NCBI GenBank assembly: GCA_902517245.1
Contig: CABYBK010000013.1
Location: 1-33,171, forward strand
Source: an uncultured Bacteroidota bacterium
GTDB lineage: Bacteria; Bacteroidota; Bacteroidia; Flavobacteriales; Flavobacteriaceae
Length of the DNA: 33,171 bases
Reading direction: 5' to 3'
Below, piece after piece: positions 18,580-27,100 of the stretch (position 1 is the stretch's first letter; the number at the start of each line of letters is the position of its first letter). The translations under genes and the position numbers were made by a program. The notes below the pieces were generated by a model, which worked only from the letters and a program-made list of their open reading frames with translations, ran no database searches and had not been told where the DNA came from.

Positions 18580-19920
18580 TTATTCATTAAAAATACTATT
18601 TGGAAAGACGACTTCACTTTCAAAACCATTTTTTCCAACAGTAGATATCCCGAAGAAAAAATTATCTATTACTATGCCTTTAAGTTTGTGTGAATTTACA
18701 TCACCTACAAATCTTTCATATTGCCAGGTAGGACTTGTTGTGTCTCTCCAGTAAATTTTATAACCACTAATTTTTGGATCGTCAACTTTCTCCCATTTAA
18801 ATTTTGCTGAAGCTTGAACAATCCCTCCAATTGAGAAATTTTTTACAGCCGGGGGAGCCCAAGCTAAACTAGCAAGATTAATTGCATTTACAGAAGTAAG
18901 CTTTTTTGCATATTCAAAATCCACACCTTCTATAACATCTCCATAGGCAATATCATTTTCAAATCGAATATCTTGGTGTTGCATAGTATAATTTTCATGA
19001 GCCTCCATAATGCGAATTCCAGCATATCCTAAGTCATTAAATGGGCGATGATGTCCTCCTCTACCAAAACGATCTAATCTATAGATCATAATTGGGTTCA
19101 TTTCAGGCATAAATTTTTTTACATTTTTATGGATATATCGGGCTAGTTGTCGGGATATACCATCTACCTCACCTCCATAAAATCTTCTGGCTTTACGTTG
19201 GATTTCAGTCTCATTAGCTGGAACAGGTTCTGAAAAAATACGGAAGGTTCTGTTATCGATTACCCCATCAACTCCTTTTATATTTCCAATCATATCATTA
19301 TTTAATATTCCAATAATCTCCCAGCCTTCTTTTTTTGCATAAGCTGCAAGTCCTTTTCCGCCGAATAATCCTTGTTCTTCTCCAGATAAACCAACATAAA
19401 TAATACTATTTTCAAAGGTATACTTTGATAAAACTCTAGCTACTTCAATTGTTCCTGCCATACCGCTGGCATTGTCATTAGCACCTGGAGAATTATCTGT
19501 ATAATTGTTAGGATTTGAAATTCTAGAATCAATATCTCCACTCATGATAATAAATCGATTAGGATGAGAAGTACCCCTTTGGATTGCCACAACATTATTA
19601 ATCCAGACTGATTTTACAATTCGTTCCCCATCCTTTGGCTCAAAATAATTCTTTTGATAAAACACTTCTAAACAACCATCACAATCTTTAGATATATTAT
19701 CAAATTCTGATTTTATCCATCTTCTGGCAGCCCCTATTCCGCGAACTTTCGAAAGGGTGTCACTTAAAGTATGACGAGTTCCAAAACTTACAAGAGTTTT
19801 AATATCATTTTCTATACGCTTACTGGAAACGTTATCAATTATATTATAAAGATTAAATTTCTCTTGTGCTTTAACAGAAGCAAAGGATATAAAAAGAAAC
19901 AATAATAATAATCTGAGCAT
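18580..19920 (-). CDS. Secreted M28-family zinc aminopeptidase-like protein with C-terminal FN3-like domain
   Basis: A 446-residue exported peptidase. Signal peptide 'MLRLLLLFLFISFASVKAQ' is cleaved after about residue 19. The M28 core shows the metal-site motifs 'SGDIDSR' (128-133), 'PGANDNASG' (D149), the catalytic/ligand pair E181-E182 in 'SGEEQG', 'NNDMIG' (D209), and a late 'ENYTMQHQD' (H315 as candidate last ligand). 'RGGHHRPF' at 287-294 matches the family's loop before the active site. Where most M28 enzymes have HxD as the first ligand motif, this one has Asp-Ile-Asp (129-131). Residues about 355-446 ('PPAVKNFSIGG', 'KFKWEKVDDPKISGYKIYWR') form an FN3-like domain. The enzyme probably trims peptides in the periplasm or outside the cell. 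It converges with the adhesin cassette and follows a terminator, so it is likely a separate unit. Confidence 0.88.
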   Translation of the reverse strand: MLRLLLLFLFISFASVKAQEKFNLYNIIDNVSSKRIENDIKTLVSFGTRHTLSDTLSKVRGIGAARRWIKSEFDNISKDCDGCLEVFYQKNYFEPKDGERIVKSVWINNVVAIQRGTSHPNRFIIMSGDIDSRISNPNNYTDNSPGANDNASGMAGTIEVARVLSKYTFENSIIYVGLSGEEQGLFGGKGLAAYAKKEGWEIIGILNNDMIGNIKGVDGVIDNRTFRIFSEPVPANETEIQRKARRFYGGEVDGISRQLARYIHKNVKKFMPEMNPIMIYRLDRFGRGGHHRPFNDLGYAGIRIMEAHENYTMQHQDIRFENDIAYGDVIEGVDFEYAKKLTSVNAINLASLAWAPPAVKNFSIGGIVQASAKFKWEKVDDPKISGYKIYWRDTTSPTWQYERFVGDVNSHKLKGIVIDNFFFGISTVGKNGFESEVVFPNSIFNE

Positions 19921-19944
19921 AAATTAAATTTTTTTTAATTTAAT

Positions 19945-19973
19945 AAAAAACCAATGCTAAGCACTGGTTTTTT
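19945..19973 (-). terminator. Rho-independent terminator of the MarR-acyl-CoA dehydrogenase operon
   Basis: Two 13-base arms (19945-19957 and 19961-19973) pair with one mismatch around a TAA loop: AAAAAACCAATGC against GCACTGGTTTTTT. On the minus strand the U-run lies at 19950-19945, 25 bases past the dehydrogenase stop. T-runs exist on both strands, so it could also work in the other direction. Only about 24 bp separate it from the M28 peptidase ATG, leaving little room for a separate peptidase promoter. Confidence 0.8.
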
Positions 19974-19997
19974 TAAAAATTATAAAGTTGGATTTGA

Positions 19998-21794
19998 TTA
20001 AATAAAATATAAATTTTCTTTTATGAACCTATCAGCAATTTTAGTCCTAAGTGAGAAAATATCTGGATATTCAATGTATTCTGCATGTCTATTAACAGCG
20101 TCGAGTAATTGGTTGCGTTCTGTTTTGTTTCCTTCTGTTATATGAAAAATTACTTCTTTAGCTCTCTTAGTTATCAAATTTTGTGATTCAAATACATAAT
20201 TTTGAACTAATAAAATTTGAATTTCTTGCTTTTCACCTTTATCACGGTTTTTAAGTGTTCTTAAAATAGCCGATTCAGAAAAATAAATTTCAATCAAAAT
20301 ATCAGCTAAAGCTTGAAGTACTTGTTGTTCATCTTCTAAATTCGTTCCATATTTTTGAGTTGCGTTACCAGCTATCATAAGGAACAATTGCTTAAAGTTT
20401 TCGATTAAAAGATTTTCTTGTGAAAGAGATCCATTTTTAAGTTCTAATTTTTTTTCAGAACCCATAACCATTGTAGCTTTCATTACCGCAGGCATAAGGT
20501 CAAGTTCTCCTTTCATTCCCTTTTTAAGAAGAAGTCCGATGGATAGCATACGATTAATCTCATTTGTACCCTCATAAATTCTTCCAATTCTTGAATCTCT
20601 CCAAGCAGATTCCATAGGTGTATCAGCTGAGAAGCCCATTCCACCGAGAATTTGAATACCCTGATCAGCACAATTTTGCATATCCTCAGAGGCTCCAACT
20701 TTTATTAATGAACACTCTATTGCAAAATCTTCAACCCCTCTTAGTTCTGCCTCCTGATGACTTAATCCGCTATTTACATGATATTGAATTCTGTTTTCAA
20801 TATCTGATGCAGCCCGATAACAAGCCGACTCTCCTGCGTAACAAGAGGATGCCATTTGAGCAAATTTTTCTTTTATAGCTCCAAATGATGAAATTGGTTT
20901 TTTAAATTGTACTCTTTCATTGGCATATTCAACAGATTTTGAAATAACCCTTCTTTGAGCTTCAAGACAAGCAACGCCCAATTTAATTCTTCCAACGTTT
21001 AATGCATTCATAGCAATTTTAAAACCACCATTACGTTGTCCTAACATATTTTCAACTGGGACTCTAGTTTTGTTAAAGAAAACTTGGCGTGTTGATGATG
21101 CATGTATTCCCAATTTATTTTCTTCTTCTCCAAGTTCTATTCCGTTATTATCGTCTTTAGGAACAATAAATCCTGTAATATTTTTGTCATCACCAATCCG
21201 GGCGAAAACAATAAATAAACTTGCAAATCCAGCATTTGAAATCCACATTTTTTGTCCTGTAATTTCATAAAATTTTCCATCATCAGATAATACAGCTTTT
21301 GTTTTACCTGAGTTTGCATCAGATCCAGCTCCAGGCTCTGTAAGACAATAAGACGCAAACCATTCTCCGGAGGCAAGTTTTGGAAGATATTCTTGCTTTT
21401 GTTTTTCAGTGCCATACAATAAGATTGGCAGTATTCCAATACCTGTGTGAGCTCCAAATGCAGTAGATATAGAGCCAGATGCTCCGGAAATGTAATCACA
21501 AACTAGCATAGTAGAAACAAAACCCATTCCCATACCACCATAATTTTCAGGAACAGGGATACTTAAAAAACCTAAATCACCAGCTTTTTTCATTAGTGAT
21601 TCTGTAAGTGCATAATCTTTCTTTTCAAACCTTTGTTTGTTTGGCCAAACTTCTCTGTCAACAAATTCAATGACTGATTCCTTCATCATTTTTTGTTCTT
21701 CACTAAAGTCTTCTGGAGTAAAAACTTGATTTGGTTTTGTTTTTGAAATTAGGAAATCTCCTCCATTTATTTCTTTCGTTGCAATTTTTTCCAT
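19998..21794 (-). CDS. Acyl-CoA dehydrogenase (long C-terminal extension, VLCAD/ACAD9-like layout)
   Basis: This FAD enzyme catalyses the first step of fatty-acid beta-oxidation, making trans-2-enoyl-CoA and passing electrons to ETF. It has 598 residues; the first roughly 420 are the classic dehydrogenase fold, with 'GFLSIPVPENYGGMGM' (76-90), the FAD-contact motif 'CLTEPGAGSD' (150-159), 'KMWISNAGFA' (182-191) and 'QILGGMGF' (381-388). The catalytic base is E408 in 'RIYEGTNEI'. The remaining ~180 residues form an extra helical domain, as in very-long-chain type acyl-CoA dehydrogenases, which suggests long-chain substrates. The ATG start lies 2 bp after the MarR stop, so the two genes form an operon, ended by the terminator at 19945-19973. 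The hydratase/hydroxyacyl dehydrogenase and thiolase genes for the next steps are not in this window. Confidence 0.94.
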   Translation of the reverse strand: MEKIATKEINGGDFLISKTKPNQVFTPEDFSEEQKMMKESVIEFVDREVWPNKQRFEKKDYALTESLMKKAGDLGFLSIPVPENYGGMGMGFVSTMLVCDYISGASGSISTAFGAHTGIGILPILLYGTEKQKQEYLPKLASGEWFASYCLTEPGAGSDANSGKTKAVLSDDGKFYEITGQKMWISNAGFASLFIVFARIGDDKNITGFIVPKDDNNGIELGEEENKLGIHASSTRQVFFNKTRVPVENMLGQRNGGFKIAMNALNVGRIKLGVACLEAQRRVISKSVEYANERVQFKKPISSFGAIKEKFAQMASSCYAGESACYRAASDIENRIQYHVNSGLSHQEAELRGVEDFAIECSLIKVGASEDMQNCADQGIQILGGMGFSADTPMESAWRDSRIGRIYEGTNEINRMLSIGLLLKKGMKGELDLMPAVMKATMVMGSEKKLELKNGSLSQENLLIENFKQLFLMIAGNATQKYGTNLEDEQQVLQALADILIEIYFSESAILRTLKNRDKGEKQEIQILLVQNYVFESQNLITKRAKEVIFHITEGNKTERNQLLDAVNRHAEYIEYPDIFSLRTKIADRFIKENLYFI

Positions 21795-21796
21795 GA

Positions 21797-22246
21797 TTAT
21801 ATAGTTTTTAATTCTGTTGTAAAATGTTCAAAATTTTGAGAATTTTCTTTGATGCAATTCATCACTTCAAAAAAAATATTGATTTTCTCTGTACTTAAAG
21901 AATCTTCAATTTTTTTATTGAAATGTAAAACAACTGCTTTTGAATCATCTCTTTTTTCTTTGCCAAATGATGTCAAATGAATCAATATACTTCTCCCATC
22001 ATTTGGATTTTGGGTACGATAGATTAATTTTCGTTCTTCCATTGTGCTTAATAAGCGCGATAAGCTAGTTGATTCCATTCCCATTTTAGGACCCAGGGTA
22101 GTTGATGGAGTGCCATCAGGATCAATACTTAATAAAGCGAAGCCTGTTGCCATTGTCGAGTTAAACTTGCTTGCCTCTTTGTTGTACATTCTACTTACCA
22201 ACTGCCATGTAGATCTTAGTGCGCTATCAAAGGTTTCTTGTTTCAT
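21797..22246 (-). CDS. MarR-family transcriptional regulator
   Basis: A 149-residue DNA-binding dimer of MarR type, the usual family length. The winged helix-turn-helix spans about 48-92: 'TTLGPKMGMESTSLSRLL' as the HTH, 'MEERKLIYRTQNPNDGRS' as the end of the recognition region plus wing (D83 and R85 in the conserved D-x-R pattern), then 'ILIHLTSFGKE'. Flanking helices form the dimer interface. It is encoded 2 bp upstream of the acyl-CoA dehydrogenase and next to an acyl-CoA ligase, so it most likely controls beta-oxidation genes in response to a fatty acyl-CoA or fatty acid; the ligand is inferred. Its own promoter contains a long palindrome, suggesting autoregulation. The ATG at 22246 lies just 5 bases from a -7-like box, so its mRNA may have almost no leader. 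Confidence 0.92.
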   Translation of the reverse strand: MKQETFDSALRSTWQLVSRMYNKEASKFNSTMATGFALLSIDPDGTPSTTLGPKMGMESTSLSRLLSTMEERKLIYRTQNPNDGRSILIHLTSFGKEKRDDSKAVVLHFNKKIEDSLSTEKINIFFEVMNCIKENSQNFEHFTTELKTI

Positions 22247-22251
22247 TTTGT

Positions 22252-22282
22252 CAAATGTAAAAAATTTTATTATGCATGCATA
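22252..22282 (-). promoter_or_regulatory. Candidate Bacteroidota-type promoter of the MarR-acyl-CoA dehydrogenase operon
   Basis: On the minus strand TACATTTG (22259 to 22252) matches the -7 consensus TAnnTTTG exactly. Nineteen bases upstream is TATG (22282 to 22279), one base off the -33 TTTG. The start codon follows after 5 bases, implying a leaderless or near-leaderless transcript. Read by eye; not a scored search. Confidence 0.55.
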
Positions 22283-22290
22283 GTAAATTT
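22263..22290. promoter_or_regulatory. Palindromic candidate MarR operator
   Basis: A perfect 12-bp palindrome TATGCATGCATA (22271-22282) extends to a 28-bp inverted repeat in which 12 of 14 base pairs match. It lies 17 bp upstream of the regulator's start codon and overlaps the predicted -33 element, so bound dimer would block RNA polymerase. MarR proteins typically bind palindromes of about 16-20 bp in their own promoters. Confidence 0.6.
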
Positions 22291-22297
22291 AAAAAAA

Positions 22298-22329
22298 AGT
22301 GGCTTATTTATTTTAATAATTAAGCCACT
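22298..22329 (-). terminator. Rho-independent terminator of the acyl-CoA ligase gene
   Basis: A perfect 9-bp stem (AGTGGCTTA at 22298-22306 with TAAGCCACT at 22321-22329) around a 14-base loop. On the minus strand it is followed directly by eight U residues, 26 bases past the ligase stop. The + strand side lacks a T-run, so it acts on the ligase transcript and separates it from the MarR operon. Confidence 0.88.
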
Positions 22330-22355
22330 GTTGAATAAAAAAAATAATTTATAAG

Positions 22356-24122
22356 CTAGCTATATATTTGATCGATTAAATCCTTGTACTTCTCTGAAAC
22401 TACTTTTCTTTTTAGCTTCATAGTTGGTGTTAGATGTCCATCATCAATTGTCCATTCATCTGGAGTGAGCTCAATTTTTTTAATTTGTTCCCATGAACCA
22501 AAGTTTTGGTTATGTAGATTAATTTCTTTTTCAATGGCTTCAACAAGAAGTGGTTCTTTAATTGCGTTTTTGAGAGAATCACAAATAATATTGTTTTCTT
22601 TAAGCCAGTTGATTGCATGTTCCAAATTAGGCTGAATTAAAGCTGCAGGCATTTTTCTTCCCGCACCCACAACCATAATTTGTTCTATAAATAATGATTG
22701 TTTCATTTGATTTTCAATAACTGCAGGTGCAATATATTTTCCGCCAGAAGTTTTAAACATTTCTTTTTTACGATCAGTAATTTTTAGAAAACCTTCAGAA
22801 TCAATCTCTCCTATATCCCCAGTGTGAAAATAGTCTCCAGACATAACATTTTGAGTCATTTCTTCTTCTTTATAATACCCCATCATAACATTTGGGCCTT
22901 TACAAAGAATTTCTCCATCCTCGGCAATTTTAACTTCGACACCATCAATAATTTTACCAACTGTACCAATTTTAAAATTATTATTTCTCATATCTCCTAC
23001 TGAAATTACAGGAGAGGTCTCAGTTAGGCCATAACCTTCAACAAGAGTCATTCCTGCAGCTGTAAATACTCTGGCAAGTCTGGGTTGTAATGGAGCGCTT
23101 CCTGAACAAATTTGTTCTAAATTTCCTCCAAGTGCCTCTTTCCATTTAGAAAGAATGAGTTTTTTAGCAATTTTTAATTTTAATTCGTACCAAGCTCCAT
23201 TTTGACCATAGGGCTGGTACTGCAGACCAATATTCACGGCCCAATAAAAAAGACTCTTCTTGATACCAGAAAGATCACCACCACGAGCATAAATTTTATC
23301 ATATACTTTCTCAAGTAGACGTGGGACTGCAGTCATTACATTTGGTTTAATTTCTTTAAGATTGTCAGCAATAGTTTCTATAGATTCAGCAAAATAAACC
23401 GAAACACTATTGTACATGTATAAATACAAAATAACACGTTCGAAAATATGACAAATTGGTAAAAAGCTTAATGCTGATGCCTCTCCAATATTTAAAGGAA
23501 GGCGTTTGGAACTTGCAATTACATTAGAAACTACATTATTGTGACTTAGCATAACTCCTTTAGGCACCCCAGTAGTACCTGAAGTATAAATGATAGTAGC
23601 TAAATCATTAGATTTTACTTTTTCTCGCATTTCAGATACGGTTTGATCATAATCCATTTTAGAGCCTTCTTCTAATAGCTCCGACCAATTTGCACATCCT
23701 TTTATCTGATCAAAACTGAATACTTTTTTTAGTGAATTAACATTATTTTTTATGGCTATAACTTTATCATAAACTTCTTGATCAGAAACAAAACAATAAA
23801 TACTTTCTGAATGATTCAAAATGTATTCGTAATCTTTAGATGAAATGGTAGGGTAGAGGGGAACATTTACTGCTCCTAAAGTTAATAAGCCAACATCCAT
23901 AACACTCCATTCAGAGCGATTGTTTGATGTGATCATGGCAATTTTATCTCCAGCTTTGATTCCCATACTAACCAGCGCTCTACTTATTGCTCTAGACTTA
24001 TTTATGAATTCTTCTGAAGAAATATTATCCCATTTTCCTTCATATTTTGTTGAAAATGCTTTATCGAGTGGAGCATTTTGATGCTGATATTCTATAAATT
24101 CAAATAATCTTGTTGGTTCCAT
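22356..24122 (-). CDS. Long-chain acyl-CoA ligase (AMP-forming, FadD-like)
   Basis: This 588-residue ANL-superfamily enzyme activates fatty acids in two steps (acyl-AMP, then acyl-CoA). Motifs are all present: the AMP-binding P-loop 'YTSGTTGVPKG' (179-189), 'SGSAPL' (340-345), 'EGYGLTETSP' (362-371), the ATP/AMP-binding 'HTGD' (433-436), and the hinge with 'DRKKEMFKTSGGKYIAP' (450-466). The length and C-terminal part fit the bacterial long-chain ligases of the FAA1/ACSL type. It is on the same strand as the MarR-dehydrogenase pair but ends in its own terminator. It lies 56 bp downstream of purL, so it may have its own promoter or share purL transcription. Together with the dehydrogenase it indicates fatty-acid uptake and degradation. 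Confidence 0.93.
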   Translation of the reverse strand: MEPTRLFEFIEYQHQNAPLDKAFSTKYEGKWDNISSEEFINKSRAISRALVSMGIKAGDKIAMITSNNRSEWSVMDVGLLTLGAVNVPLYPTISSKDYEYILNHSESIYCFVSDQEVYDKVIAIKNNVNSLKKVFSFDQIKGCANWSELLEEGSKMDYDQTVSEMREKVKSNDLATIIYTSGTTGVPKGVMLSHNNVVSNVIASSKRLPLNIGEASALSFLPICHIFERVILYLYMYNSVSVYFAESIETIADNLKEIKPNVMTAVPRLLEKVYDKIYARGGDLSGIKKSLFYWAVNIGLQYQPYGQNGAWYELKLKIAKKLILSKWKEALGGNLEQICSGSAPLQPRLARVFTAAGMTLVEGYGLTETSPVISVGDMRNNNFKIGTVGKIIDGVEVKIAEDGEILCKGPNVMMGYYKEEEMTQNVMSGDYFHTGDIGEIDSEGFLKITDRKKEMFKTSGGKYIAPAVIENQMKQSLFIEQIMVVGAGRKMPAALIQPNLEHAINWLKENNIICDSLKNAIKEPLLVEAIEKEINLHNQNFGSWEQIKKIELTPDEWTIDDGHLTPTMKLKRKVVSEKYKDLIDQIYS

Positions 24123-24178
24123 CTATTTGTTTTACTGCAAAATAGGAAATATTATGAAACAAATGAAGAAGTAATTAA

Positions 24179-27100
24179 TTATGCATTATTAATAATCCAA
24201 TTGTAGGCATTCTCAAAAACCATTATCCAAGGACTTATTTCATTAGAATGATTTTTAGGGTAGTGTCCCCAATTCCATGGGAATATAGATCTTTCTAAAT
24301 GTGGCATCATAACCAAATGACGTCCATCTTCACTTGAAAGCATGGCTGCATTGAAATCAGAACCATTGGGGTTTGAGGGGTAGTTTTGATAAAGATATTT
24401 TGCAGGTATTTGGTAATTACTCTCATCTTGAGGAAAAGAGAATTTTCCTTCAGCATGTGCAGCCCAGATCCCTAAAATACTACCTTCAAGTCCATTAAGC
24501 ATGATAGCTTTACTTTTTTCAATTGCGACCGCAGTAAAAATACATTCAAATTTTCCTGAATCATTGTGTAGCATTTTTGGTTTTCTATTATGTTTTGGAG
24601 TAATTAAACCCAGTTCAACAAATAATTGACAACCATTGCAAACCCCAAGGGAAAGAGTATCTTTTCGGCTAAAGAAATTTTCAATTGCCGATTTAGCTTT
24701 TGGATTGTATTTAAATGCACCTGCCCATCCTTTGGCTGATCCTAAAACATCTGAGTTAGAAAACCCTCCAACTGCAACAAGAAGATTAATATCTTTAAGA
24801 TTTTCTCTACCCTCAATTAAATCTGTCATGTGAACATCACGTACTTCAAAACCACTTAAATCCATCATGTAGGCCATTTCACGCTCAGAGTTACTTCCCT
24901 TTTCTCTAATTACAGCTGCTTTTAAAGTATTCTGTTTTTGAGAGGGTATTTTACCATTAAACTTATTTGGAAAATTAAATTTTAGTGGTTGATTAATAAC
25001 ATTTCTAGCTCTTTTAGCCGCCAGAGAAGTTTTTGTTTGATGTAACTCAAGTTTTGTAGATGTAGCCATCCAAGTATTTCTCAAAGAAGAGATTGACAAT
25101 TGAAGTTTTCCTACACTTAAAATATTTTGTTTAATAGTTTTGCCAATCTTAATTGCTTTAACACCATATTTATCAAATGAATACGTCAAGTTTTCTTTAG
25201 ATTGAAGTACTACTCCTACTTTTTCAGAAAAAAGAATTTTTACTAAGTCAGTTTCCCGTAGTCCATCAAAATTAATATTCATACCAACAGAAATAGAAGG
25301 AAAACATAATTCTAGTAAAGTAGTAATTAAACCTCCAGACCCGATATCATGACCAGCACTAACTTTTCCATTTGAAATATGATCTTGAACTGCATTAAAA
25401 GCTTTTTTAAAATATGAAGCATCTTGAACAGATGGTGTTTCATTTCCAATGCAATTTTGGCTTTGAGCGAAAGATGAGCCACCTAAATGAAACTTGTCTT
25501 GCGCAAAGTCAATATAGTAGATTTCACCACCATCAACTGAAGCTAAAGGTGATATAACGTTAGATATATCTTTACACTGACCTGCCGCAGAAATAATGAC
25601 TGTTCCTGGCGCTAATACATCTCCATCAGAGTATTTTTGTTTCATGGAAAGGGAGTCCTTTCCTGTGGGGATATTAATACCTAAGGAAATAGCAAAATCA
25701 GAACACTCCTGAACAGCTTCATATAAACGAGCATCCTCTCCCGGATTATTACAAGGCCACATCCAATTAGCAGAAAGGGATACACTCTCAAGTCCATTTT
25801 CAAGAGGTGCAAATACTATATTAGTCAATGCTTCTGCGATTGCGGTATTACTTCCTTTCTTAGCACTAATTAATCCACTAACAGGTGCATGCCCAATTGA
25901 AGTAGCAATCCCTTTTTCCCCTTTATAATCTAATGCAATTACACCACAATTACTTAATGGCAATTGAAGTTCTCCAACACATTGTTGTTGAGCTACTCGA
26001 CCAGTTACACATCGGTCAACTTTATTAGTTAACCAATCTTTACTGGCAACTGCCTCTATTTGAAGAACCTTAACTATATATTTCTCAATTTCTTTTTTAG
26101 TGTATGATAATTCTTCATAAAGATGACTAATTGAATTGTCTTCCATAACAGTTTTTGGTGAGCTTCCAAAAAAGGCAGAAAGTTTCAAGTCAATTGGTGT
26201 TTCATTAGTTTTTTTACTGTGAAATGAAAATGTATGATCATCAGTTACTTCACCAACTACGAAAAATGGAGCACGCTCGCGTCGAGCAATTTTTTCTAAA
26301 TATTCGGAATCCTTTGGAGAAAGTATCAGTCCCATGCGCTCTTGAGATTCATTACCGATAATTTCTTTAGCAGATAGAGTAGGATCCCCTAGAGGTAGTT
26401 CATCAATTTCTATAATCCCACCAGAGTCTTCAACTAGTTCTGATAAACAATTCAAGTGACCGCCTGCTCCATGGTCATGGATTGATATTATTGGGTTATA
26501 GTTACTTTCAACTAGAGCACGAATAGCATTTGCTACACGTTTTTGCATTTCAGGATTTGAACGTTGAACAGCATTTAGCTCAATAGCACTTGCAAAAGCA
26601 CCTGTATCAGCTGAAGAAACTGCGGCTCCACCCATACCAATTCTATAATTATCCCCTCCTAGGATAATAATTTTATCACCTTTTTTGGGTAGGCCTTTTT
26701 GGGCCTGATCTTTTTTGCCATAACCAATTCCTCCCGCAAGCATAATAACTTTATCAAACCCTAAACGCTTTCCATTTTCTTCATGCTCAAAAGTTAGTAA
26801 AGAACCGGAAATTAGCGGTTGACCAAATTTATTTCCAAAATCTGATGCTCCATTTGAGGCTTTAATCAATATTTCAATTGGGGTTTGATAAAGCCATTTA
26901 CGTTCTTTAAATGGAATATCTTTCCAATCATTTTGAATTCTTGAATAAGGAGTCATATATACAGCTGTTCCTGCAAGAGGGAGCGATCCTTTTCCACCAG
27001 CTAAACGATCTCGGATTTCTCCTCCAGATCCAGTAGCGGCACCGTTAAAGGGTTCAACGGTTGTGGGAAAGTTATGAGTTTCTGCTTTTATTGAAATGAC

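Noticed and set aside
21137-21499. Alternative-frame ORFs over the dehydrogenase and ligase genes (also 20513-20698, 20618-20878, 21070-21270, 22384-22635, 22430-22618)
   Set aside because: Each is a shadow of a gene with intact catalytic motifs.
24123-24178. 7-bp inverted repeat TTTGTTT/AAACAAA upstream of the acyl-CoA ligase gene, considered as an operator
   Set aside because: Low-complexity arms 24 bp apart in A/T-rich DNA are expected by chance, and they do not resemble the palindrome at the MarR promoter.
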